Part shown: piece by piece, positions 45,841-53,365 of the stretch
Numbering within the stretch: the stretch's first letter is position 1
How the letters are laid out: the number at the start of each line of letters is the position of its first letter
Source of the DNA: Actinophytocola sp963727495
GTDB lineage: Bacteria > Actinomycetota > Actinomycetes > Mycobacteriales > Pseudonocardiaceae
Assembly (NCBI GenBank): GCA_963727495.1
Contig: CAVSGQ010000014.1
Location: 1-64,000 of the forward strand
DNA length: 64,000 nt
Reading direction: 5' to 3'
Position numbers and translations under genes: made by a program
The notes under the pieces: model-generated
Database searches by the model: none
The model's input: the letters and a program-made list of their open reading frames with translations, nothing else
Told to the model about the DNA's origin: nothing

Positions 45841-46770
45841 GTGACTCGGTATCTGGATCTCAGCTCGGCGCTCGCCAGGGCGGTCCTCGACGGCGAGCTG
45901 GCGCCGGGGTCCGAGCTGCCGAGCGTCCGCGACCACGCCACCGCCGAGGCCACCACGGCGGCCACCGCGAGCCGCGCCTACCGCCACCTCGCCGAGCACG
46001 GCGTGATCCTCCTGGAGCCGCGCCGCCGGGCGCGGGTGAGCCCGGACGGGCCGTCCGCCGCCCGGCGCCTGCTCGGCGGTACGTCGGTGTTCCGCCTCGC
46101 CGGCAGCGACGATCCGGCGATGAGCCTGGTCGTGCGCCACCTCGGCGACCGCGTCTCGGTGGTCGCCTCGCGCGGGAGCCTGCACGGGCTCGTCGCGCTG
46201 GCCGCGAACGCCGCGGACGGCGCGACGGCCCACCTGCGCCACCACACCGGGGTCTACAACGCGCCGTTCGCGCGGGCGGTGCTGCGCGGCCGGGACCCGC
46301 TGCTGATCCACCTGTGGCGGCGCGAGCAGGGCCTGCTGTTGCCGGCCGGCAACCCCCGCGGGATCGGCGACCTGCGGCAGCTGGCCGGCCTGCGGGTCGC
46401 CAAACGCGGTCCGGGGGCGGGCACCCGGGTGCTGCTGGACCACGCCCTCACCACGGCCGGCCTGGAGCCCGACGACGTCACCGGCCCCGAGTTCGGCTCG
46501 CACCTGGAGGTCGCGCTCGCCGTCGCCGTCGGCGCCGCGGACGCGGGGCTCGCGGTGCGTGCCGCCGCCATCGATCTGGACCTGGACTTCCTCCCCGTGG
46601 CCTGGGAGGACTACGACCTCGTCCTGGCCGCCCAGGCGCTCGACGCGGCGGCCCCGCTCGTCGAGGCGGTGCACGACCCGGCGCTGCACGCGGCCATCAC
46701 CGCACTCGGCGGCTACGACCTGAGCCGGGCAGGCGCGATCGACCACCTCACCCAGCCGGTGCCACGGTAG
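45841..46770 (+). CDS. Winged-helix regulator with periplasmic-binding-like (tungstate/molybdate) domain
   Basis: A 309-aa protein. Residues 1-75 are a GntR-like winged helix (LARAVLDGELAPGSELPSVR, then ATASRAYRHLAEHGVILLEP). Residues 95-300 are a PBP-like domain (VVASRGSLHGLVALAANAAD, IHLWRREQGLLLPAGNPRGI, KRGPGAGTRVLLDHALTTAG, WEDYDLVLAAQALDAAAPLV). The second domain is clearly paralogous to the one fused to MoeA at 32559-34470. GTG 45841 has GAGGG 9 bp upstream. It diverges from tupA. I infer an oxyanion-responsive repressor or activator of the tup-AOR-fdh cluster. Confidence 0.85.
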   Translation: MTRYLDLSSALARAVLDGELAPGSELPSVRDHATAEATTAATASRAYRHLAEHGVILLEPRRRARVSPDGPSAARRLLGGTSVFRLAGSDDPAMSLVVRHLGDRVSVVASRGSLHGLVALAANAADGATAHLRHHTGVYNAPFARAVLRGRDPLLIHLWRREQGLLLPAGNPRGIGDLRQLAGLRVAKRGPGAGTRVLLDHALTTAGLEPDDVTGPEFGSHLEVALAVAVGAADAGLAVRAAAIDLDLDFLPVAWEDYDLVLAAQALDAAAPLVEAVHDPALHAAITALGGYDLSRAGAIDHLTQPVPR

Positions 46771-46820
46771 GCGGCCGGGCACCGAAATCGCGCTTGATCC
46801 GGGGCAGCTGACCACACGGG

Positions 46821-47843
46821 TCAGACGCGGCCGAGGACCACCAACTCGCCGGCGCTGTGGACGAGCGGTTCGCCGTAACGGCCGCACACGGTGTACCCGC
46901 GCCCGCCGAACATCTCGACGATCATGTCGGAGGTGACCGGATCGAGCACGCCGCCCTCGGTACTCGCGGTGGCGCGCCGCTTGCCGCGGCGGGAGTTCAG
47001 CGACACCACGTAGGTCACGCCGATGTCGGCGACCATGCCGACGTAGTGGTCGACCACGTGCGGCTCCATCTCCTGGAAGGAGAACGAGTTCACGAACACG
47101 TCGAACGGGCCGCGCACGTCGGGCAGCCGCCAGTTGGGCAGGCAGGCGGACGCGGGAAGGTCCAGCGGCCCGGACCCGGCGGGGTCCGGGATCAGCACCC
47201 GGTCGCCGAACAGCGTGGTCAGGTAGTACGAGGCGACCGTCAGCAGCGGCGGGATGTCCAGGTCGACGTAGCGCGCGTGCTCGTCGCGCTGCATCACGAT
47301 CTCGCCGAGCACGCCGAAGCCGCCGCCGATCTCCAGGAAGTGCCGCGGCGGGCGGTCGACGTGCCGGGACAGGGCGGCCAGGCACAGCAGGTAGTTCAGG
47401 TACGGCTTGCCCCACCGGACGGTGTCGGAGTCCGTCAGTGCGTAGTGGCGGACGGGCCCGCCCACCGCGCTCTCGCCGAAGTGCTCCAGGTCGAACGGCC
47501 AGCGGTCCTGGTCCCACGCCAACCGTGCCGCGTCGAAGTCCCGCACCGCCTCGTGGAAGCCGTTCAGCGCGCGCAGCCACCACAGCCTGGTCAGCGCCGG
47601 ACTCGCCCTGACCGCACGCTTGAACGTCTTGTCGACGACGCCCGGCGCCAGGGGCCTGCCATAGCCCGGGTAGAACCAGTGGCCGGCCGTGGGCCAGGAC
47701 TTGAACGCCTCCAGGCCGCGGGCCTGCAGGTCGGCGAGGATGTCGCGCAGCCCCGGTGTCCAGAAGTTCGTCGGGCGGTAGACCGGATCGCAGTCGCCGA
47801 CGCCCTTGAGCAGTCGCTCGGTCATGTCCGTCCAGTCGGTCAC
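46821..47843 (-). CDS. Putative sugar O-methyltransferase
   Basis: A 340-aa protein matching the putative sugar O-methyltransferase family. Features are NFWTPGLRDILADLQARGLE, RPPRHFLEIGGGFGVLGEIV (SAM-binding loop), YVDLDIPPLLTVASYYLTTL and FDVFVNSFSFQEMEPHVVDH, and a C-terminal GRYGEPLVHSAGELVVLGR. The start is uncertain: GTG 47843 is chosen, but ATG 47825 is possible. No sugar-biosynthesis gene is adjacent. It converges with the regulator gene 50 bp away. Confidence 0.8.
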   Translation of the reverse strand: MTDWTDMTERLLKGVGDCDPVYRPTNFWTPGLRDILADLQARGLEAFKSWPTAGHWFYPGYGRPLAPGVVDKTFKRAVRASPALTRLWWLRALNGFHEAVRDFDAARLAWDQDRWPFDLEHFGESAVGGPVRHYALTDSDTVRWGKPYLNYLLCLAALSRHVDRPPRHFLEIGGGFGVLGEIVMQRDEHARYVDLDIPPLLTVASYYLTTLFGDRVLIPDPAGSGPLDLPASACLPNWRLPDVRGPFDVFVNSFSFQEMEPHVVDHYVGMVADIGVTYVVSLNSRRGKRRATASTEGGVLDPVTSDMIVEMFGGRGYTVCGRYGEPLVHSAGELVVLGRV

Positions 47844-47974
47844 GCGACGACAGTACTGGCGCACACGAGACGAATCGGTCTACTTCAACTTACTTTCCGG
47901 CGGGTATGGAAAAGTTTGCCCATTCCAGTAACCTTCTCACACGGTTTGCTTGTTCATCGTCAGGAAGGAACAAG

Positions 47975-48721
47975 ATGTCTCGCCCTGCTCCCATGAACCG
48001 TCGCACCATGCTCCGCGGCTCCCTGGTCGTCGGCGCCGGTGCCATCGTCGCCCCCCTGCTGCTCCCCGGCGTCGCGAACGCCTACGGCTGGTCCCGCACC
48101 CTGCGGCAGGGCATGACCGGCTCCGACGTCGTCGAGCTCCAGATCCGGGTCGCCGGCTACGCCGCCGACAGCGCGCGCCAGACCCGCGTCGCCATCGACG
48201 GCGACTTCGGGCCCGGTACCGCGGCCGCGGTCCGCCGCTTCCAGTCCGCCTACGGCCTGTCCGCCGACGCCGTCGTCGGGCCCAACACCCAGGCCAAGCT
48301 CAACGCCCTCGAGTCGTCGGACGGCTCGACCCTGCACTTCAACTGGAGTGAGTTCACCGACCGGGTCAGCGGCACCTTCAACGGCGGCAAGGTCAGCGCG
48401 GCCTCCGCCAAGGAGAACGTGCGCCGCTGCATGTACAAGCTCGAGGCTCTGCGGCTGAAGCTGGGCAACAGGCCCATCACGGTCAACTCCGGCTTCCGCA
48501 GCATCCAGCACAACGCCGACATCGGCGGTGCGAGCGACAGCATGCACCTCTACGGCACCGCGGGCGACCTGCACGTGTCGGGCGTCGCCAACCGGACCGT
48601 CTACCAGAAGGCGGAGACCTGCGGGTTCTCCGGCCTCGAGACCTACAACACCGACCACCAGCACGTCGACAGCCGCGCCGACCTCGGTCGCTCGTGGTGG
48701 TGGGAGAACGGCGTCGTCTGA
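47975..48721 (+). CDS. Tat-exported peptidoglycan-binding D,D-peptidase (M15A)
   Basis: A 248-aa exported cell-wall enzyme. The N-terminus MNRRTMLRGSLVVGAGAIVA has a twin-arginine motif and a hydrophobic core ending at GVANAYG. A peptidoglycan-binding domain follows (LRQGMTGSDVVELQIRVAGY, DFGPGTAAAVRRFQSAYGLS). The C-terminal peptidase shows the M15 zinc signature SMHLYGTAGDLHVSG and the distal NTDHQHVDSR. It probably trims D-Ala-D-Ala crosslinks or stem peptides. ATG 47975 has GGAAGGAA about 7 bp upstream. It converges with a GH25 lysozyme gene, making a small wall-hydrolase pair. Confidence 0.9.
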   Translation: MSRPAPMNRRTMLRGSLVVGAGAIVAPLLLPGVANAYGWSRTLRQGMTGSDVVELQIRVAGYAADSARQTRVAIDGDFGPGTAAAVRRFQSAYGLSADAVVGPNTQAKLNALESSDGSTLHFNWSEFTDRVSGTFNGGKVSAASAKENVRRCMYKLEALRLKLGNRPITVNSGFRSIQHNADIGGASDSMHLYGTAGDLHVSGVANRTVYQKAETCGFSGLETYNTDHQHVDSRADLGRSWWWENGVV

Positions 48722-48733
48722 TCATCCTCCCGG

Positions 48734-48774
48734 CGGCACCGGGCCGGCCCCGCGACGGGCACGGGCCGGTGCCG
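48734..48774. terminator. GC-rich hairpin between two wall-hydrolase genes
   Basis: CGGCACCGG (48734-48742) pairs perfectly with CCGGTGCCG (48766-48774), with a GC-rich 23-nt interval that can pair further. It lies between convergent genes and should terminate both. Confidence 0.6.
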
Positions 48775-48793
48775 TTCGTGGCCGTGTGGCCGC

Positions 48794-49624
48794 TCAGCCC
48801 AGGGCGAGCGCCTGTACCCGGCTGTAGTCGCCGTTGAACCGGTCCTGGTCACCCGGGAACGTGCCGGAGTCGGCGTACTGCCAGATGGTCTGGTAGCCCC
48901 AGTCGTACGGCAGGGCGCCGACGGTCGACGAGTACCGGGCCACCCACAGCGGGTTGGTGCTGGAGAAGTCGCCCCGGTTGCCGGTGCACTCGGTCCACCA
49001 GCTCGTCGACGTGTAGATCACCGGCCAGCGGGTCGTCTTGGCGTGGTACTCGTCGCTGAACGCGAGAATCCAGGCCACCATCGCGGACTGGCTCAGGCCG
49101 TAGCAGTCCCCGCCCTGGCCGGCGGTGCCCCACTCGATGTCCAGCGTGCCCGGCAGGGTGAGGCCGTCCGCCGACCACGCGCCGCCGTGCGAGGCGAAGT
49201 AGTCGGCCTGGGCCACGGCGCCGGAGCTGTCCGGCCGCGCGTAGTGGTACGCGCCGCGGATGATGCCCTGGTTGTACGCCTGCAGGTAGTTCGTGCTGAA
49301 GTTCGGGTCACGGTAGGTGGTGCCCTCGGTCGCCTTGATGTAGGCGAACTTCGCACCCTGGGACTTGACGGTCGCCCAGTTGATCGTGCCCTGCCAGTGG
49401 CTCACGTCGAGCCCCGGTGTCTGGGTGACCGCGGGAGCGACCCCGGAGACCTCCCCGACCCCTTCGTGCGCGCGGATGCTCGCGCCCATCTCGTGGTCGA
49501 CCGTGATCACCCGGCCGGCCGGCTCCGGCTCGGCCGCAGCGGTCCCAGCCGATCCGGCGAGCACCGCGGACACCGCGATGCCGACCCCGACGAACGATCT
49601 CCAGCTGCGCGAAGACTTCTTCAT
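48794..49624 (-). CDS. Secreted GH25 lysozyme
   Basis: A 276-aa secreted muramidase. MKKSSRSWRSFVGVGIAVSA and an Ala-rich stretch to AAAE form a Sec signal peptide. The GH25 core shows TPGLDVSHWQGTINWATVKS, KFAYIKATEGTTYRDPNFST, GAYHYARPD, and GTLDIEWG with the catalytic acidic pair, then WPVIYTSTSWW and a C-terminal YQTIWQYADSGTFPGDQDRF. It cleaves the beta-1,4 bond between MurNAc and GlcNAc. ATG 49624 has AAGGGG about 6 bp upstream. The promoter region is unusually AT-rich. Confidence 0.94.
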   Translation of the reverse strand: MKKSSRSWRSFVGVGIAVSAVLAGSAGTAAAEPEPAGRVITVDHEMGASIRAHEGVGEVSGVAPAVTQTPGLDVSHWQGTINWATVKSQGAKFAYIKATEGTTYRDPNFSTNYLQAYNQGIIRGAYHYARPDSSGAVAQADYFASHGGAWSADGLTLPGTLDIEWGTAGQGGDCYGLSQSAMVAWILAFSDEYHAKTTRWPVIYTSTSWWTECTGNRGDFSSTNPLWVARYSSTVGALPYDWGYQTIWQYADSGTFPGDQDRFNGDYSRVQALALG

Positions 49625-49702
49625 GTTCGACCCCTTCCGGACCCTCGCGTGGTCTACGGGCGCAGGAAGCCCGCACGCTGAGCCTAGGGGTCAATCACCA
49701 AA

Positions 49703-49726
49703 AGTTATATAGCTTAGTGAATAACT
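49703..49726. promoter_or_regulatory. AT-rich inverted repeat in the lysozyme promoter
   Basis: AGTTAT and ATAACT arms, 12 bp apart, lie about 80 bp upstream of the GH25 start in the most AT-rich stretch of the window (about 49697-49740). It may be an operator or stress-promoter element. Confidence 0.35.
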
Positions 49727-49744
49727 AACTGTCTCGACTTACCG

Positions 49745-50047
49745 CTAGTCGGCGGCCTCGCCCACGAGGTGCCGCACGTTGTCGGTCACCACGAGGTCGT
49801 GCACTTCGTCGCCGTGGTGGACAGTGATGTGGTCGACCAGCGCGCCGGCGCCGTCCTGGGTGACCTCGATCTCCACCCGCCACTGCTCGCTCGCGTGCCT
49901 GCGACCGTGCCAGCGGTGGACCCGCCTGATCGGCCCCTCGATGTGGGCGCAGCAGGTGAACTCGGTCCCCGCGGCCTCGGCCGCCATGATGTCGGCGAGC
50001 TGCTTGCTGTCCGTGCTGAACGTCACGACGACGTGTTCGTAGTCCAT
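49745..50047 (-). CDS. CutA-like divalent-cation tolerance protein
   Basis: A 100-aa protein with the CutA1 layout: an N-terminal VVVTFSTDSKQLADIMAAEA strand-helix, FTCCAHIEGPIRRVHRWHG (CutA Cys and Tyr/Trp region) and WRVEIEVTQDGAGALVDHIT, ending in HHGDEVHDLVV. CutA proteins form small trimers and are linked to metal tolerance; the exact role is unclear. ATG 50047 is chosen; GTG 50065 is also possible. It runs toward the MFS gene on the same strand but 138 bp apart. Confidence 0.7.
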   Translation of the reverse strand: MDYEHVVVTFSTDSKQLADIMAAEAAGTEFTCCAHIEGPIRRVHRWHGRRHASEQWRVEIEVTQDGAGALVDHITVHHGDEVHDLVVTDNVRHLVGEAAD

Positions 50048-50185
50048 GACTGTGATACTAGTCACGGACGGTGCCCGTCCGCCGGACTCGACGCACGGGT
50101 CGGCGAGCGGATCTGGCGCGCGTCCCGGAGTGCCTGGGCCTCGACGACGACGATCCCGATCGTGAGCACCGGCGCCGGGCCGGGA

Positions 50186-51493
50186 TCACGCGGCCTCGTC
50201 CAGCGGCTCGGGACCGGACGGGGTCCCGGCGGGGACGCCCGCGTCCCGGACCGCGACGACCGGGCGGCTGCGGAGCAACAACAGGAACGTGACGATCGTG
50301 AGGACCCCGGTGATCTGCGCGAGCATCGCGAAGCCGCCGACCGACAGGACCGCGGTGCCGCCGAGCGACCCGGTCGCCGACACGCCCCAGACGACGGCGT
50401 CGACCGCCCCGACCACTTGCCCCTTCCCTCCCGCCGACACGGTCACCGCGAGCGTCCGGCTGCCCGCCATGAAGCACAGGTTCCAGCCGAAGCCGAGCAG
50501 GAACAGCGCGACGTTGCTGCCGCTGAGCAGGCTGTGCGACATCGGCGAGACCGCGCCGAGCACGGCGGAGGCGGTGAGCACGACCAGGCCCGCGTACATC
50601 ACCGCGCGCGACCCGATCCGGTCGATCACCCAGCCGGTCAGCGGCGACAGCACGAACATCCCGCCGGCGTGCGCGGCGAGCGCGGTCCCGACCACGGTGA
50701 GGTTGCCGTTCTTCAGGATGATGTCCATCGGGGCCGCCGTCATGATCGCCACCATGATGACCTGGCTGACGACCATCACGGTCAGCATCATCCGTGCCGA
50801 ACCTGACCGGAACACGGTGCGCAGGGCGGCCGGCTGCGGGACCTCGGGGCGCTGGCGCCGGCGCGGGACGGTCACCGCGCCGAGCCCGGCGAACGCGCAG
50901 ACCACCGTGGCGAGCAGGAACGGCCCGGACAGCGCCGGCCAGCCGGCGCGCTCCATCAGCGCGCTCATCGGGGCCAGCAGCAGCGGCCCGCCGACCGATC
51001 CCACCGCCCCCGCGGCCACGACCACCCCGATGGCATAACCGCGGCGGTGGCTGGGATACAGCTCGGCGGCCGCGTACCGCGAGACGATCGAGCCGCCGAC
51101 GCCGAGACCGAGCACGAACATTCCGACGTCCAGCACCGGGATGCTCGCGGCGAGCGTCGCGCCGAAGCACAGCACCCCGCCCAGCGTCCCGACGGCGAAG
51201 GCGAGGATGAGGCTGGACCGCCAGCCCAGCCGGGTCGACGCGCGAACGACCACCAGCGCCCCGATTCCGGTGCCGAGGATGGTCAGCGTCTGCGGGAACG
51301 CGCTCCACATCAGCCCGACGTGCGGCTCGGCGTAGATGGTGCTCGTCGGCGCGACGGCCGCCATCGCGGCGTTCATCAGGGACGCGGTGGCGAACAGGGC
51401 CACCATCGCCCGGCGGCGAGCCGCGATCTCCTCCCGGGGAGGTGCGCCCGCCGGAGTCGTTCCGGCCCCGGTGGCTCCCACTCCTCGTGACAC
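50186..51493 (-). CDS. MFS transporter
   Basis: A 435-aa major facilitator with about 12 transmembrane segments. Features are the first helix with MNAAMAAVAPTSTIY, the loop 2-3 signature VVVRASTRLGWRSSLILAFA, FVLGLGVGGSIVSRYAAAEL (helix 4), a central basic loop (VPRRRQRPEVPQPA), and a second set of six helices with LTGWVIDRIGSRAVMYAGL. The substrate is unknown. GTG 51493 has GGGAGG 6 bp upstream. The N-terminal ~30 residues are Pro/Ala-rich and cytosolic. Confidence 0.87.
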   Translation of the reverse strand: MSRGVGATGAGTTPAGAPPREEIAARRRAMVALFATASLMNAAMAAVAPTSTIYAEPHVGLMWSAFPQTLTILGTGIGALVVVRASTRLGWRSSLILAFAVGTLGGVLCFGATLAASIPVLDVGMFVLGLGVGGSIVSRYAAAELYPSHRRGYAIGVVVAAGAVGSVGGPLLLAPMSALMERAGWPALSGPFLLATVVCAFAGLGAVTVPRRRQRPEVPQPAALRTVFRSGSARMMLTVMVVSQVIMVAIMTAAPMDIILKNGNLTVVGTALAAHAGGMFVLSPLTGWVIDRIGSRAVMYAGLVVLTASAVLGAVSPMSHSLLSGSNVALFLLGFGWNLCFMAGSRTLAVTVSAGGKGQVVGAVDAVVWGVSATGSLGGTAVLSVGGFAMLAQITGVLTIVTFLLLLRSRPVVAVRDAGVPAGTPSGPEPLDEAA

Positions 51494-51685
51494 GACTACC
51501 TCCCGAGATGCGCGCGACGGCCTACCGGTCAATCGTTCCTTCCGGTCCGCCACGCGGGCACCTTCCGTATTGTCGTGCGGGGTCCGCCGGCGCACCGTCG
51601 CTTCCGGACACCCGCACGTGCCGGGCCGGCACCGAATGGGGTGCCGGCCCGAACCGAACTGCCGCGTCAGCCGCTCACGGACGGC

Positions 51686-53272
51686 TCACACGGACGGCTC
51701 GCCCGTCGGCACCGCGTCCGCCGCGGCCTCCTCCCGCGCGGGCTCCTCGTCGCCGAGCCGCACCTGCCGGAACAGGACCAGCGCGAGCGTCGCGAGGACC
51801 GCCACGATGGCGGCGCTGACCAGTGCCGCGGCGGCGAACCCACTGGTGAACGCCTCGCGAACGGCCGTCAGCAGCGCGCCGCCGGCGTCGTCGGGCAGGT
51901 TGCGGGCGGCCGCCGTTCCCTCGGCGATCCCCTCGCGGGCCGTGGTGGCCACGTCGGCCGGAACGCCGTTCGGGACGGCGACCTGGCCGCGGTACACGGC
52001 GGTGCCGATGCTGCCGAGCAGGGCGATCCCGAGCGCGACGCCGAACTCGTTGCTGGTCTGCGACAGCGACGACGCCGCCCCGGCCTTCTCCGGTGGGGCC
52101 GAGCCGACCACGAGGCCGATGCCGAGGACCAGCATCGGGGCCAGCCCGCCGGTCCCGAGGACCGTGCCGATCACCGCGATCGCCGGCCCGCCCGTCGCCG
52201 GCACCTGGGTGAGCAGCAGGTAGCCCACGATGGTGACCACCATGCCGCCGACGATGACGGCCACCGGACGGAACCTCTGCGCCAGCGACGGCGAGATCAG
52301 GTAGCCGGCGATCATGCCGATGGTGTACGGGATCAGCCACAGCCCGGCCTTGAGCGGCGACAGGCCGACGACCAGCTGCAGGTACTGGGTGAACAGCAGG
52401 CAGATGCCGCTGATCGTGGCGCCGCCGAGCAGCATCATGCCGAGCGCCCCGCTGAACGCCGGCCGCGCGAGCAGCCGCAGGTCCAGCAGCGGGTCGGCGA
52501 GCCTGCGCTGCCTGCGGACGAACGCCGCGCCGAACACCAGGCCCACCACCAGGACCAGGGTCGACGCCCCGACCGAACCGCCGCGGGCCAGCTCCTTGAG
52601 GCCGTAGATGACCGGCAGGATCGCGGCCAGCGAGAGCACCACGCTGACCGGGTCCAGCCGGCCGGCGCCGTCGTGCCGGTACTCCGGCAGCAGGATCGGC
52701 GCGGCGACGAGCAGCAGCGCCATCACCGGCAGGCCGAGCAGGAACACCGAACCCCACCAGAACGATGACAGCATCAGGCCGCCGACCAGCGGGCCGATCG
52801 CCATGCCGACCATGAAGCAGCTCGTCCACATGCTGATCGCGACCGCACGCTGTTTCGCGTTCCGGAACATGTTGGCGATCAGGGCCAGCGTGTTGGGCAT
52901 CAGCGTGGACCCGGCGATGCCCATCGCCGCGCGCGCGGCGATCAGCATCTCCGTGCTCGTCGAGTACGCGGCCACCACCGACGCGACGCTGAACATCGCC
53001 GCGCCGATCATCAGCAGCCGGCGCCGTCCGATCCGGTCGCCGAGATTTCCCATGGTGACGAGGAGGCCGGCCACCGAGAACCCGTAGATGTCGACGATCC
53101 ACAGCATCTGCGAGCTGCTGGGGTGTAAGTCCGCGGTCACGTTCGGAATCGCCAGGATCAACACGCTCAGGTCGAGCGACAGCAGCAGGGTCGGGAGGGC
53201 GAGCACGGCCAGGCCGATCCACTCCCGCCTGCCCGCCGGCTCGCCGGCCGGGGTCGAGCCGTTCGTTACCAT
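51686..53272 (-). CDS. DHA2-family (EmrB/QacA-like) multidrug MFS transporter
   Basis: A 528-aa drug:proton antiporter with 14 predicted membrane segments. Signatures are LLLSLDLSVLILAIPNVTAD (helix 1 motif), MLWIVDIYGFSVAGLLVTMG, NLGDRIGRRRLLMIGAAMFS (motif A), GIAGSTLMPNTLALIANMF (motif C region) and WWGSVFLLGLPVMALLLVAA. The C-terminal helices keep family patterns (GAASSLSQTSNEFGVALGIA). ATG 53272 follows AAGGG by about 6 bp. It lies 192 bp downstream of the MOSC fusion on the same strand. Confidence 0.93.
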   Translation of the reverse strand: MVTNGSTPAGEPAGRREWIGLAVLALPTLLLSLDLSVLILAIPNVTADLHPSSSQMLWIVDIYGFSVAGLLVTMGNLGDRIGRRRLLMIGAAMFSVASVVAAYSTSTEMLIAARAAMGIAGSTLMPNTLALIANMFRNAKQRAVAISMWTSCFMVGMAIGPLVGGLMLSSFWWGSVFLLGLPVMALLLVAAPILLPEYRHDGAGRLDPVSVVLSLAAILPVIYGLKELARGGSVGASTLVLVVGLVFGAAFVRRQRRLADPLLDLRLLARPAFSGALGMMLLGGATISGICLLFTQYLQLVVGLSPLKAGLWLIPYTIGMIAGYLISPSLAQRFRPVAVIVGGMVVTIVGYLLLTQVPATGGPAIAVIGTVLGTGGLAPMLVLGIGLVVGSAPPEKAGAASSLSQTSNEFGVALGIALLGSIGTAVYRGQVAVPNGVPADVATTAREGIAEGTAAARNLPDDAGGALLTAVREAFTSGFAAAALVSAAIVAVLATLALVLFRQVRLGDEEPAREEAAADAVPTGEPSV

Positions 53273-53365
53273 GAGTAACCCTTCGTGCGACGGCGGTCCG
53301 CGTCAATCCTTGGACCCCGCGGCGCGAGGGGCATCTTCCAGCGTGCTCTGTCGTGCCGGTCCGGG

